From positions 250,868 through 314,867 of the forward strand of contig PUQB01000008.1 in NCBI GenBank assembly GCA_003024785.1: DNA of 64,000 bases, written 5' to 3'. This DNA comes from Selaginella tamariscina. Its lineage: Eukaryota; Streptophyta; Lycopodiopsida; Selaginellales; Selaginellaceae. How positions within the stretch are numbered: position 1 is the first letter of the stretch; the number at the start of each line of letters is the position of its first letter. A program made the position numbers and the translations under genes. This document shows, piece after piece, positions 44,712 to 56,237 of the stretch. The notes under the pieces are model-generated. The model made no database searches, was not told the DNA's origin, and worked only from the letters and a program-made list of their open reading frames with translations.

Positions 44712-46399
44712 AAAATAGGTTCAGGAACAGATTCTTGACCATCTCCTATTTTGACTTCACCAGTATCCAAAACCATTGTAAGAAACACACGTTCCCGATG
44801 TCTAACTGCCTTACGCAACTGAGTTAAGGTAAGGAACATAGGATTCCAATTCTTATCAGTTAGCGTTTCCATTTTGAGCGTGGTCTTTTTAATGTCCTCT
44901 TTATCTGTTGCAAGTGTGATTCGATTATCTCCAAAACCCCTCATTTCGATTACATGTTTATGGAACCATTCCATATCCAAAACAAAGTCAAACCCCGTCA
45001 TATTTAAGACAAATAAGTCTAGCTTAGCCTTCCAATCTTTGATTTGGACAGGAACTGCCCTTGCTATATTATTAGTATTTTGAGAACATTTGCCAAAATT
45101 GATCTTTATTTCACACATCTTTATTACATCCAAATTCAATCGACGAGCTAGACTAGTCGATATGAAGTTGTATGTTGCTTCAGTATCGATTATCATTCGG
45201 ACTCGGTCCCCTCGTATCCTTCCTGTCAAATATAGCAAAGGGTCAGTTTTGCCTTGAATAGCGAATAAGGTTGGTTGTGTCTGGCACAACATTACCTCTT
45301 CTGACTCATCTTCCGGATCTTCAAGCGTTTCTGGTTCAGCAACTTCCTCTTCTACCATCGCCTTGAAATGTCCTGATTGTTGTGAGGGTGTCGGACACTC
45401 TTTAGCAAAATGACCAGGCTTGTTACAATTATAACATTTCACAACCCCGCCTGCGGAACGCGGGGGAGCAGACTTTGGAGCTGATCCTTTGGCCTGCTGA
45501 GGAGGCGGTAACGCCAATGGTTTCCGAAATCCGGTGGGTCTTGATGTGTCCGAAAACTTGACAAAGGGACTTGCACTTCGAATTGATGGTGATTGATCTG
45601 GTCGCCTATCAAACCTTCTAAACCCAGACTTTGGAGGAAACTTCCTTGGTTTAGGTTTTGCTTCCTCCCCTTTGTACAAGTCTTCTAACGACATGCCATA
45701 AGCAACCTTTTGAGCTGCCTCTTGACATTCTCGATAGCTTGTTGGCTTGTACCTTAAGATTTCTCTTTGCGTCTTCTCATTCAAGCTAGCCATGAAGCAA
45801 CTTCGAGCTTCATCATCACTCATATTTGGCACCAATCGCCGTACACTTTCGAATCGATAGACGTGGTCCATTGGACTTCCCCGAACTCCCTGTTGATAAA
45901 GTGCCAGGTCAGCACGCAATCGCAAACCGAGATTATCCGGCATATACTGCTTTTTGATCTCCTTTTTTATGTGCTTCCAACTATTTCGGTATCCACGTTC
46001 ACTTTCAACAATTCGCCACCAAGTCTTAGCTTCTTCTTTAAGAAACTGCTTGGCACATGCAACCTTTTCTGTCTTTCTCACGGAAGCAGCCTCGAAATAG
46101 CTTTCCATATCATACAACCAGTCATCCAAAACCTTGTACTCCTTTGAACCCATGAAATTCGAAGGCTTTACCGGTTTGAATTTACTGGGACCTCTACCAC
46201 CTTCTTCCGTCGAAGAATATGATTCAGAGGAACCTGACTCTAAGTTATGCTTCTTCTTCTTTTTTCGTGTGTCTGGTTGCGGAACATCTGGCACTGCAGT
46301 ATTCGTCGGAATCCGAACGGCAACATTATCGATTCGGTTGTTCAACCCCAAAACACCCCTCGAAGTTCGTTTAGGGCATCCATCATTATTTCTCGCCAT
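44712..46399 (-). CDS. G6 gag-protease polyprotein
   Basis: This is the longest clean frame in the window. After an acidic and Lys-rich start comes the capsid (SNFMGSKEYKVLDDWLYDME, FLKEEAKTWWRIVESERGYR, KKEIKKQYMPDNLGLRLRAD, YQQGVRGSPMDHVYRFESVR), a basic linker, and the knuckle CYNCNKPGHFAKECPTPS (about 45430-45380). The protease core is VRMIIDTEATYNFISTSLAR, where D-T-E replaces D-T-G, then FVLDMEWFHKHVIEM. A further ATG in another frame at 46515 opens MSKKKQPEPEAERAVAEAQN and may be the real start with one base lost. The coding is cut by G7 after EPILEV and resumes at 39942. The G to E change in the catalytic loop probably inactivates the protease. Confidence 0.92.
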
Positions 46400-46825
46400 C
46401 CAGGTCGTTGTCTAACTCTAGGGGTCGACCTGGATCAGCCTCATCCATCTCCTCATTTTGAGCCTCTGCGACAGCCCTCTCTGCCTCAGGCTCTGGTTGT
46501 TTTTTCTTGCTCATCGTATTGAACCCTAGTGTCAACACTCAGAGAATATGCTTGGAATATTCCCAATGTGAAACTGGAAACACCCTGCACAGGTTGTACA
46601 CCCACACACATCAGCTTAAGCTAGCATAAGACTTTTGGACATACTTAGAATCTCACGCCGACTCACTGAGCAAGTGTTCTCCGAAGTTTGACAATTCACA
46701 GGATCAAACTCTCTGCGCAGAATACAGACATGTCAACCGAAAGCAATAGAGTATATCAAGAATTTAGAGTTATCTAAACATTGAAACACTCTACGACTTA
46801 AGGCAGTCCTACTGACCGCAGAGAA

Positions 46826-46841
46826 CTTGCTCCGGTACCAA
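46826..46841 (-). other. G6 primer-binding site, initiator-tRNA-Met type
   Basis: One base from the 5' LTR the minus strand reads TTGGTACCGGAGCAAG. It resembles the plant initiator methionine site TGGTATCAGAGC with two changes in twelve. It fixes the orientation of G6. Confidence 0.75.
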
Positions 46842-46842
46842 T

Positions 46843-47834
46843 TGTCAGAGTTTTTACCTGGTGCCACAAAGGCGGCTTGCCAGGTGCCAACCCTGGAATC
46901 CCCTCTCTTGGAAACCCCACGAAACCTGGTAAAGTAACCCGTATTAGGAACCCAAGCCTTAGGAAGTCAAACCCCTAGCTGACTAAGTCCACAAACAAGA
47001 CTCACCTTGTGAATCAGGATACACAGACTAGTCGAGCTTTAGGTGTCGTTCCTAGCTTGGCGTGGTTGAGGCGGCCAGAGCAAGGCCTCAACCACTAGTT
47101 TTGCAGAACGTGAACTCAGGCAATGTCTTTGAGCTTGCGGGCAGGTTTTTGGACTAAGGAATCTGACTAACTCCTTGGAAGTGACGTGTCCCTATCTCAA
47201 AGGCAAGATCCTGCCAACGATAAGGATAGTCTAACCCTAGGATGGGTTGTACCCCTGTCGTGTGGAAGTTTGGGCGGCACAACGGAGAGTTGCACCTTGA
47301 TGACACAAGCTTAGCTTGCACCGGTAGGAGGTTAACGAGCTCTCTTTTGAACCCAAGAAGCCTCACTACATATACTCTACCTTATTTATGTGACGGACCC
47401 CCCCCCCCCCCCCCCCCCCCTATTTACCTAAATGAGTAAGTGGGTTGGCACGGAAATGCCAGCCCTTAGAGAAACTGGTTGTCCTAACCTAACCCTAAAC
47501 CTAACCCCTAGGGGGGGGTATTAGGGCGTGGGTTAGGGCAACTCTAGGGTTAGGTCAACCCTAGGAGTGTCCCTAACCCTTATTTTGACAAGCTATACTT
47601 TTGCAAAGAACCCTAACCTGGAACGTCAAATCGGGGAGAGTTCTAGAAGGTAAGTTCTAGCTTCGCCTAGAGTTTCTTGCAAATACCTAATGACACCCGG
47701 CCGGACCATCACTAGATACCCAAGTGCACTAAACGGGCCTGTTTCCTACTACATCTAGGGTTCGTCACACAACTCGGTAAGTAACAACAGTCAAACCCCA
47801 AAGTAAAGGGTCGAGTCATAGTAAAAACTATGAC
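46843..47834 (-). repeat. G6 5' LTR
   Basis: Same layout as 35742-36711, with a longer C run (about 47398-47420) and the telomere-like block at about 47483-47580. Ends TGTCA...TGACA. Confidence 0.93.
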
Positions 47835-48799
47835 ACAAACTGTTAGGAGAATAGTCACAGGAATAGAACAGTTTGATTGACGTTCACACAGACATGATGT
47901 AAAGTACACAGAGCAGGTGGTCCAAAATAATAGGAGAAAAAGGTTAAGGTTCGAAGAGGTTTTGGAGAGAGAGATTGCACAAACAGAGTGGGCCATCAGA
48001 CGAATCGGAGCATCCAGTAAGGTTAAGTGTTTGGGATGAATTAGGAAGGAACTGCTCTGTGTGGAAAACCAATCGGTTATCCAAGCAGAGTGCCAGCACC
48101 AGGATTCTACGGAAAATGAATGTATAGTGATGCCTTGGGAATGAGGAGTATGTACAACAGATGATGTGGTTCTGCCCAAAAGATTCAGGGTGTTTCACGC
48201 GGCCAAACGGCAAAATTCTTTAGTCACGAATTCCAACACCACCAACAGTTTGGCCTGTGCTCAAGGAAACGAAGCTGACAAGTGAGAAGGTCAGAGAACT
48301 ACAGGATGCAAGCTTTGTTCTGGAAGGTTTACAGCGGACGACAGGAAGAGTAGATGAGGGTCAGAAGGACAAAACACCATCGCCACCACGTGGAGCTGGA
48401 TCTACAACAATTCCACCTTTCGAAGGACGTATGGTCCGGACTCCAACAAAAATGTCTAAGGAACAAGAGAAGCATTCCCACAAGGCCAAGACATTTTTAG
48501 GTCATGTGAGAAATGTTGAAGTGACAGTTAGAGGATGGAAGGAGGCTTTCGTTGTGTCGGTAGGAAATGACTCTATAAATATGACTATTAATACTTATTC
48601 TACATGCAGTTGTTCTACCTTTCAGAAGAGCAAAAGTTGGAGCCCATGTGTACACATGTACTTCGTCTACAGCCGTGTGCTTGGCTTGAACCCGGACGTG
48701 ACATATTTTTTACAAAGGCGATCGCTCAGTGAGATGGAGGTTCACCGTTTGTTGGTGAATTACAGCAAAGTTCATGACCCACCGGTGCTACAAGGATAA
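47835..48799 (+). pseudogene. MULE-type transposase-like gene, 3' part with SWIM zinc finger
   Basis: After G6 the host gene resumes (TVRRIVTGIEQFD) and passes several frame breaks. A clean frame at 48257-48799 then gives a linker (TPSPPRGAGSTTIPPFEGRM) and a SWIM finger: STCSCSTFQK and PCVHMYFVYSRVLG, i.e. C-x-C...C-x-H, at about 48605-48660. SWIM fingers at this position are typical of MULE and FAR1-type proteins and mediate DNA or protein binding. The stop is about 160 bases from the right arm. Confidence 0.7.
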
Positions 48800-48828
48800 A
48801 TGGTTTACATAAAAATGCTTTATTAAGC

Positions 48829-48957
48829 CAGTCGGCATATTAAAAAAACTTATATATTCTAGAATATCCTTAAGAATATTCTAGAATATGCTAGAATAAA
48901 CCAGGAATATCTGCGAATATACTAGAATAATATGGAACCTCCTGAGCCGGAGCCTCC
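48829..48957 (-). repeat. Right terminal arm with heat-shock-element-like array
   Basis: From the outside (minus) it reads GGAGGCTCCGGCTCAGGAGG and then TATTCTAG, GAATATTC, ATTCTAGAATATTC repeats to about 48858. CAGTCGGC lies at 48829-48836. The left arm has the same ordered blocks. Confidence 0.65.
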
Positions 48958-50578
48958 TTTTCGCCGAGACCCTTTCTAAATGAATATATAAGAAATGCAT
49001 ATCATATTTACAAAATAATTTAACTTCACATAAACAAAGTGTATAAAAGTTTTTACTTTTATAATACTTGATTGCTCTTTTAGTAAAAGCTTTTTAATTT
49101 TCTTTTCAAAACTCAACGTGCATAAATCTATAAAATAATCTGTCTTTGGAGTCATTAAGCAATCAAGACTTCACATTTATATGGTTGCATTCTTTTTAAA
49201 TCAATTTTCTTCTTATACTTCAGACGGAATGCTCAATAATGCCTCAGTTAGCAATGTGTATGAGTGTGTGTGCGTGCTGTGGCGTCTTAATATGTTTACA
49301 ATTCTCACACTCAGTTGCAATACACACTTACGTTACGCATTATATTATTGAGTATAATATAATGCATACATGCATGGTGTGTGTGCGCGTGTGTGTTTGT
49401 GTGAAAGCATACGGCCTAAGTAAGGACATCCAGGACGAAGTTATATATACGTATTCTCCTTCAACTTAATGTGTAACCCTTTCAACATGCATTTAATTTT
49501 TTAAATGTTATAGAAAACAAAATATTCGAAAAAACATAAAAATATATATATACTTTAATAATTATTCTGCATGCAAAAATTATTCTCTTATTAAAAGATT
49601 TAGTGTTATTTTAGTAGCTTATTAACATGCATAATTAAAAAAATACTTGTTTTAGTCTCTTCTTAATTTATTCAATAATCAAGCATTATTTGTATATCAG
49701 TAAGACAGTAAGATTTACTTGACTTCAACAATATTTGCAGCTATCAATATGTGTGTGTGTGTGTGTGTGCGCGTGCGTGCGGGTGTTAACTGTTATTTCT
49801 CACAGAAGACTAGATTGCATGCTGACAATTTGTCAATAATACCACCTTTTAATTTAATGTTCGATAGAATATATTTTGATTTAAATATAAATAAAGTGAA
49901 AATATATTTATTTTAAATCTTGCTCAACTCTCTCCCACCTTAATCGAAATAAATATATTTAAAATATGAATATTTTAAATATATTCAGCATTTAAACAAA
50001 TTCAACCCTGGCGGCGATCTCTTTAATTATTTATAAAATAATAACTTTAGAAAAATCTATAAGTCGCATTATTTGTAGATGTTTTCTTATACATTATCAT
50101 ATTCTTATATAATTGTTTTTAATAGTAACTTATTCACTTTGAATGACTTAATTTAACTTCAATAATATTTAATAAATTATGTAGTCTTGCACATCCGTGT
50201 TTTTAAAAGTCACAGTCATACAAACTTTGTTTGGTTGTTGCCTTTCTTTCCATTGACAATGCCTTTAAATGCGATCTACTGCCTTTATTTTTAAGTACAA
50301 CACACGCGCACGTGCACACACACACCTTTAAAAAGCAATGTTTGATCCATTTAATTAATTCGTGGACAACCTGGAAGCTCCTCTTTTTTCAAGCTTTCCA
50401 GGCCATACTCTATATACTATACACATTATCCTCTTCCACCATTAAATTAATCCCGTATAAAACTGTTCAAGTCAATTGAGTTTTTCTTCATCAACTTCAC
50501 CTTAAGTCATATACTATACACTGTAAAAGAAAAACATATCCCACTTCAGCCATCCCTATTCTTCCACCAGTAGTTTGT
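48958..50578. other. Intergenic AT-rich stretch with GT microsatellites
   Basis: No gene. GT/GC dinucleotide runs are at about 49376-49405 and 49751-49783, and a CACGCGCACG run near 50303. Remaining sequence is A/T-rich without recognisable structure. Confidence 0.55.
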
Positions 50579-52332
50579 TCAAGGAATCTGTAGAAGACGA
50601 GACACTGGACGAGGACGATCCAGATGTAGACTCGTCATCCTTTTCCTCGTTACCACCAGTACATTGTTTAGAAACTCCTGTCGGGATAGCCTGTCGGGAT
50701 CCATAACTATCTCCCTCCAAACCTCACTCAGAGTCCCTTTGTAGAGATCCAAAACCGAGGATGCATCCGGGTTGAGGAGAGCCAAGTGGTAGACCGTCTC
50801 AAATGCGTGTTCATCGAGCTGCGTAAGCTCCCCAGTGCCATCTTTCACTCCAATGAGTTCCGGGGATCCCCCATTTGCTAGTGGAGTATATCCTAGCGGA
50901 ATCCACAAGCTCACAGTACTTATCCAGAGAAGCTGCGAACATCTTGTGCGAGCTCAGCTGTGCAGAGATCGGAACAAACCTGTTCGTTATGATAGCTCGC
51001 CGAATACCACGGACAACGGCTAAGAGTGCATCGCACGTCACCCCGACAAGAACGATTCGATACGGCAGTCTCTCACCTTGTTCTTCATCTGCATTCGGGT
51101 TCGCCCCTCGTAAAACCCGTGGCAATGAAGCATCAGGAACCTCGTGCACTGCCGTGGTAAAGAAGCATCTGGGTAGTTATAAACCTGAGATGAACCCGCC
51201 TGAGGCAGCTTTCGAGGCACCGATTATCCGTGTCCGGTTGAAACCTTGGTAAACCATCCAGTGAATCCAGAAATGCCTGTTCAATGTTGAATTCTTCGGC
51301 TTCCACTGGCTCCCAGTACCGCTCGACAACGGACTCCGTTCTCGTCGTGTCTATAACCTGGACCTAAACGGTACCTTCTCCGGTGCACGTCCCTAGCCAT
51401 TGCAATAGTCTGCAGCACAAACGGTTCCCACGCATGGTACCGTCGAAAACTACATCCCTGCCCTCGTTGAGAGCCGAGACGAGGAGTGAAGAGGCAGCCC
51501 GGGTAGAAGAGTCGTGCACAATCTGGGAAGCCAGGCTGATGTCTCCCGAGCCAGAAGAGAGAGACCTATACAAAACATCCGTCTCCTTGAAGGCATCACC
51601 TCGCCACAACGGCATCCCAGCCATGTTGTACTGCACGGAACACCCACACCGTGCTACATTACAAGGCCCGGTACACTGTGTGTTGCTACCACGGAGTATC
51701 TCCTTCACAACAGTGCTCTTACCGGCTCCCATGCCGCCTCCTACCAACATGAGCACAGGGTTCCTCCTCCTTGGTTCGTCAAATTCCTCTCGGACGGCCC
51801 TGTCAGTCATCTCCCCTGCCTCAAACTGCTTTGCCCTCTTCATGGCCTTGAGTGTCTCCAAGAGTGTGGCAAACGCACGCTTGGCCTTGAGTGTCTGCAT
51901 TGCCTTCTGGAACCTGTGCTTCCGTGTGGCAGCCATGACGATGCTCCGGAGATTCCGTTGCCCTGTTCTGACCTGGTCAAGCAGATGCCCCGCATGCGGC
52001 CAGTGGAACGAGAAGTAGGACACCATGCAAGCATCAAGCTCCTTGATGAGCTCCTCAAGAACACGCGTTAGACTCTCTGGGTTGCCGTTCTTGGCAAGCC
52101 TGCCGGACAGGAATGCAGCTAAGCTATCCAGGCTCTTGTCACTGGGGCTCTGGTCCCCATTGAGATACTCCATAGCGACTTCTGCAAGCTGCTTTGAAAG
52201 CTTCGACCTCTTCAAGCCAATCTGTCTCACAACATACTCCCCGTAGAGCTCTATGCTCTTCGCAAGCCCCCCACTGGTGAGACCAATGTGGGCTACAAGC
52301 TTCTGAATGCTGTCATCTTTTTCTTCAACCAT
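50579..52332 (-). pseudogene. Plant P-loop protein with zeta-toxin-type kinase domain, frame-disrupted
   Basis: The likely start is the ATG at 52332 (MVEEKDDSIQKLVAHIGLTS), just after a 3' splice-site-like TTCATATTACAG that suggests a 5' UTR intron. An N-terminal helical region precedes the Walker A loop (LMLVGGGMGAGKSTVVKEIL, about 51740-51680) and the DAFKETDVLY and SSLLVSALNEGRDVVFDGTM segments of the zeta-type P-loop fold. The frame then breaks near 51440 and again near 51350. Conserved plant C-terminal segments persist in other frames: RIVLVGVTCDALLAVVRGIR (about 51060-51000), SHKMFAASLDKYCELVDSAR, and an acidic Ser tail ending near 50579. Plant members are host P-loop proteins, not toxin-antitoxin modules. 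Whether the breaks are real or base errors is open. Confidence 0.75.
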
Positions 52333-52604
52333 CTCCTTCTCATTGGGATGGAACTGTAATATGAAAGCGATAGCACCTGTGACTGTGAATGTCCCCAGAT
52401 GCTCCCCGCGCAGCAATCCTGGAGGATGGTGACAGAAAGAAATTTCCTCTCTTGGAGCCATCCAAAAGGGGGAAATTCACCCAATCCCTCGAATTTCCGT
52501 CTGCAACCCTAGATGATTCAAGAAAGATTTCTTGCTGCAATATACGGATCATCCACAATCACACGACCGCATATCGGAATTCTTACCGGTCCTCCGTGCT
52601 CTAA

Positions 52605-53664
52605 AAGGCGCGTTTTCCTCCATAGCTATTAGGTCAAACGGGGGCCTAATTAACGGCGTTTCCGTACGCGTGGCTCCCGTACTTACTGTGTGTATTTGAC
52701 ATTTTGATATATAGCTGTTTTGTTTTTGTTTGGGCCATTTGGTCTCCTTCTGGAACACGAGACGTGCATGAGCATCTTTTCTAAATTAAAATCTTTGTTT
52801 GACTGCTTGTTGCGCCGCACGAATGGTCGTGCTTGACTGCGTATATGTATATATGCACACACATATCGTGCGCTATATGTACAGAGTGGCTAAAATCATG
52901 GTTTAACATGTTTAGGTGTTGGTTTCTGTGGTGCCACCTGGGAAAGTAGGTGGCAATGTCATGAATGGGAATGAATGGCCACAATGAGGTAAAATAATGT
53001 GCTCAGTATTTCAAATGCCTTTGAGACTATGATGAAACAAGTCAAGTTACTCATGGCCCATGAGGACATTGAAGTGTCGAACACACACATACATATATAA
53101 AACCAAAACTATCCAATTAGGCTTTTTATAATAAACCTTTTTGTTGAAACTTATTATATCTTTATATCGTTTGGTGTGGATTGTGTCCATTTCTATTTAT
53201 ATCTTTATCTCTTAATCGGTCACATCATAAGGTGCGGATGATGTACATAACAATATATCAACATAAAATAGAGATTAAATAAAAAAAACATTAATTTATA
53301 TTTTTAAAAATTAAATTAGCCATAATGGGCGTAAGGGTTCTTTTTATTCATGTTTTATTCATTTCAATTAATAATAATAATATAAATAAAGAATTTTATT
53401 ATTTGTTACATCCAGTTACAAAAGAGGATCAATAAAGTTTGAAAAATAACCTTCTTTTGTAAATTTAATATTAAGTTATCATAATCTCTTTTATTTTATA
53501 AATATCTTAAATAAAAACTAACTAAATAATTACGAATAATATATACTTTTCATTAACATTTTTAAACAAAAAGTTTTTAACAAAGGATTACTAAACCCTA
53601 GCATTTTCAAATTTCCCGCAAAATGCTTCTCTATCTCTGCATATAACTTGCATCTTGTGAAAGA
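52605..53664. other. Intergenic stretch between divergent P-loop and PPR genes
   Basis: It must hold both promoters. The left part (52605-52720) is less AT-rich, with ACGCGTGGCTCCCGTAC; the rest is A/T-rich. No further gene was seen. Confidence 0.5.
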
Positions 53665-55521
53665 ATGCGACTAGATGGGTCCAAGGTAAAGTTGCAATAC
53701 AATAGAGCTATTAAAGAAGAGGCAGTTTCGGGGTTGTTGACAGCACTGAAACAATGTTATACAACGAGGGACCTAGAGGAAGGGAAGAGGCTCCATTGTT
53801 ATGCAGTTGAAACTGGCTGTCACACTGATAAGTACGTAGCAACAGCACTGATGAAGATGTACAGCAGGTGCGATAGCATGCCGGACGCGCAAGCCGTTTT
53901 CCAAAGCATGATCCATCGGGACGTTGTCTCCTGGACTACTCTCATCATGGGCTACGTGGAGAATGGGGAAAGCTTGGCAGCTGCAAACGCATTTACAGAG
54001 ATGGACTGTGAACCCGACTCGATCACATTTGTTGCTGCACTCAAGGCGTGCGCTAGCGAGAATCAGATGGACAGACAGGTTCGTTTAGAGAGGGAATGTC
54101 TTTACATAGACAGGCAAGAGAGCGTGGTTTCGATACGGACTTGCTTGTGGCAAGCACCTTGATCGATATGTACTGTAAATGTGGAGATATTCTTCACGCT
54201 CGAGCGGTCTTTGACAGCATGATTCATTGGGATGCTGTTTCGTGGAACAGTCTTCTTCTGGGATACGTGGAGAATGGGGAAAGCTCTATTGCAATGGATT
54301 TGTTTATCAACATGGGGTGTGAACCAGACCCAGTTACATACGTTGCTGCACTAAAGGCCTGTGCTTGTTTGTGTGGTAAGGAAGAGTTAGACAGACAGTT
54401 TCTTCTTGAGAAAGGAATATCCATACATAAACAAGCTGAAGAGCATGGATTTGATACAGATATACTTGTGGAGAACACGTTGTTGGGAATGTATATTAAC
54501 TAGGTAGCATGAGACACGCACGCGATGTATTTGAGAAAAGGAATCATCGGGACGTTGCTTGGTGGAATAATCTCATTCTGGGATACGTAGAAACTGGAAA
54601 CAGTTTAGAAGGCATAGAGTTATTCACTAAGATGGATTGTGAACCGAACACAGTTACACTTGTTGCTGCACTCAAAGCGTGTACCCAACTTATCACTGAG
54701 GAACGTTTTCCGGTGGAGAATGGGGTGGCAGTTCATAGAAAAGCCATAGAGCGTGGACTCGAGGAAGATCTTGACGTGTCAACCACGCTTGTAGAGATGT
54801 ATGGCAAGTGCAGGAGCGTGTTCCACGCCCAAGAGATATTCGACAGAATGACGCACCGAGACGTTGTCTCATGGACCAGTCTCATTCTGGGATACGTGGA
54901 GAATGGGAGAAGCTCAGATGCTCTGGATATGTACATGGAAATGGAATGTACACCGGACTCTACTACGCATCTCGCTGTCCTGAAGGCGTGTGGGAACATA
55001 GCAGCGTTAGGAGCTGGACGTGGAGTTCATAGTGAAATTTGCAGGCTGGAGCTGGAGAAGAGCCATGTAATAGCAACTGCAGTAGTGGATTTCTATGGCA
55101 AGTGTGGGAGCATGGTAACTGCTGAACAAGTGTTTAACAACATGTGTTTAAGGGATACTGTGGCCTGGAGTGCACTGTTAGCCGGATACAGTTCTCGAGG
55201 GATACCACACAGGTGTTTAGTTTAGCACAAGAAATGCAGGAGAATGGCATACGTATGAATGGGATTACACATCTTCATGTTCTTAAAGCGTGTAGCCACG
55301 CTGGGATGGTAAACGAAGGTATCACATGTTTCGAGCGTATGTGTGCGCGTGGGATAAAACCAAGTATGGAACATTACACTTGTATGGTGGATATACTTGG
55401 CAGGGCTAATCGAGTACAAGAAGCATTGTCTATTGTTAACAGAATGCCCTTTCAAGTCGACACTGTTATGTGGAAAGCTTTGCTCCCTCCTGCTTTACGC
55501 GGAAGTTGGCCCTTAGTTTAA
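53665..55521 (+). pseudogene. PLS-class PPR protein gene with frameshifts
   Basis: PPR proteins bind organelle RNA and guide editing, splicing or stability. Here PPR units follow one another from residue 20: GLLTALKQCYTTRDLEEGKR, DKYVATALMKMYSRC, DVVSWTTLIMGYVENGESLA, DSITFVAALKACAS, and so on through about a dozen repeats to MEHYTCMVDILGRANRVQEA and an E-motif-like VDTVMWKALLPPALRGSWPL. The frame changes near 54090-54110, 54500 and 55190, and the E region ends abruptly without an E+ or DYW domain. No introns are needed, as is usual for PPR genes. Three independent breaks point to a pseudogene. Organelle targeting cannot be judged. Confidence 0.85.
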
Positions 55522-55531
55522 CCATATACCT

Positions 55532-55532
55532 T

Positions 55533-55594
<62 letters not shown>
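55532..55594 (+). repeat. CT/CA microsatellite
   Basis: An uninterrupted CT run (about 55538-55570) passes into a CA run (to about 55592), just downstream of the PPR pseudogene. Confidence 0.95.
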
Positions 55595-55895
55595 CTCCTT
55601 TAATGGAAAAACGGATTGTTTCATAATATTTATATAATTTATATCGAAACAACATCATAAAATTGATTGATATAATTTAAATAATAGAAAAATGAAGCGA
55701 GTAGAAAATAAGAAGAATAATAAAATAAAACACTAAAGAATGTGAACTCCAAAGAATAATTAAAAACTTTGTTATATAAAGCTTATTAAAATAAAATATT
55801 GTATAATTAATTGAACACTCGTCATGCAAAAATATTAAATTTAGTCCTAAATCAGAGTTAGGGTTTATCTACATTCTGTGGCTAAAACCCTGGCG

Positions 55896-56198
55896 ATGGC
55901 AGATGAGCAAGCGGCTTCGAAGGTACACATACGCTGTGCAGATAAGCGTGCTTGTGCGTGTGTTTAATTATCTATTGCCCCAGGTATGAGTTCCTGACTA
56001 TGAATTCTTACAGGTTCAATTGCTAGAGGTTGCTTGTGCGGAGCTCGGAAGCCTTCCTTCTTCAAGGGTAGGATTCTTATTTATGTGAAATTATGTTAAT
56101 TTCTGTGTTCTTTTAGGCTGTTTTTGTCAAGCGTGGTGAAATTTTCTTTGCCGCTGATCCAAACCGCTTTAGAATCGCACAAAAGTGAGTTTATATTA

Positions 56199-56237
<39 letters not shown>

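Larger units (their letters stand above)
35742..47834 (-). mobile_element. G6: chromovirus (Ty3/gypsy) inserted in the transposase gene, hosting G7
   Basis: LTRs at 35742-36711 and 46843-47834 both have TGTCA...TGACA ends. A primer site lies beside the right LTR, so the element reads on the minus strand. Gag-protease (46399-44712) and pol with chromodomain (39942-37100) are separated by G7 inserted at the target CTTCC. No clear 5-bp duplication is seen: TGAAA on the left versus CAAAC on the right. Without G7 it is about 7.3 kb. Only a few frameshifts break pol. Confidence 0.92.
29057..48957. mobile_element. Candidate two-gene DNA transposon: MULE/SWIM transposase plus DNA methyltransferase-like gene
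   Basis: Arms at both ends share GGAGGCT, a GG...GAGG block about ten bases further in, and arrays of TATTCTAGAATATTC, in inverted orientation (29057-29130 versus 48957-48855). Two divergent genes start near 32.4 and 33.6 kb and stop about 230 and 160 bases from the two arms. Excluding the nested 12,093-bp G6 the unit is about 7.8 kb. Four T residues flank each GGAGGCT on the outside, but no longer target duplication is evident, so the exact ends are uncertain. Both genes carry frame breaks. Confidence 0.6.

Noticed and set aside
45767..46415. Plus-strand frames opposite the G6 gag
   Set aside because: Shadows of the long minus-strand gag frame with its capsid and zinc knuckle.
51383..52071. 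Plus-strand frames of 185-211 codons
   Set aside because: Antisense to the P-loop gene, whose Walker A motif lies on the minus strand.
51364..52461. Toxin-antitoxin module because of the zeta-type P-loop domain
   Set aside because: There is no antitoxin gene, the context is a plant nuclear gene, and the C-terminal half matches plant-specific P-loop proteins.
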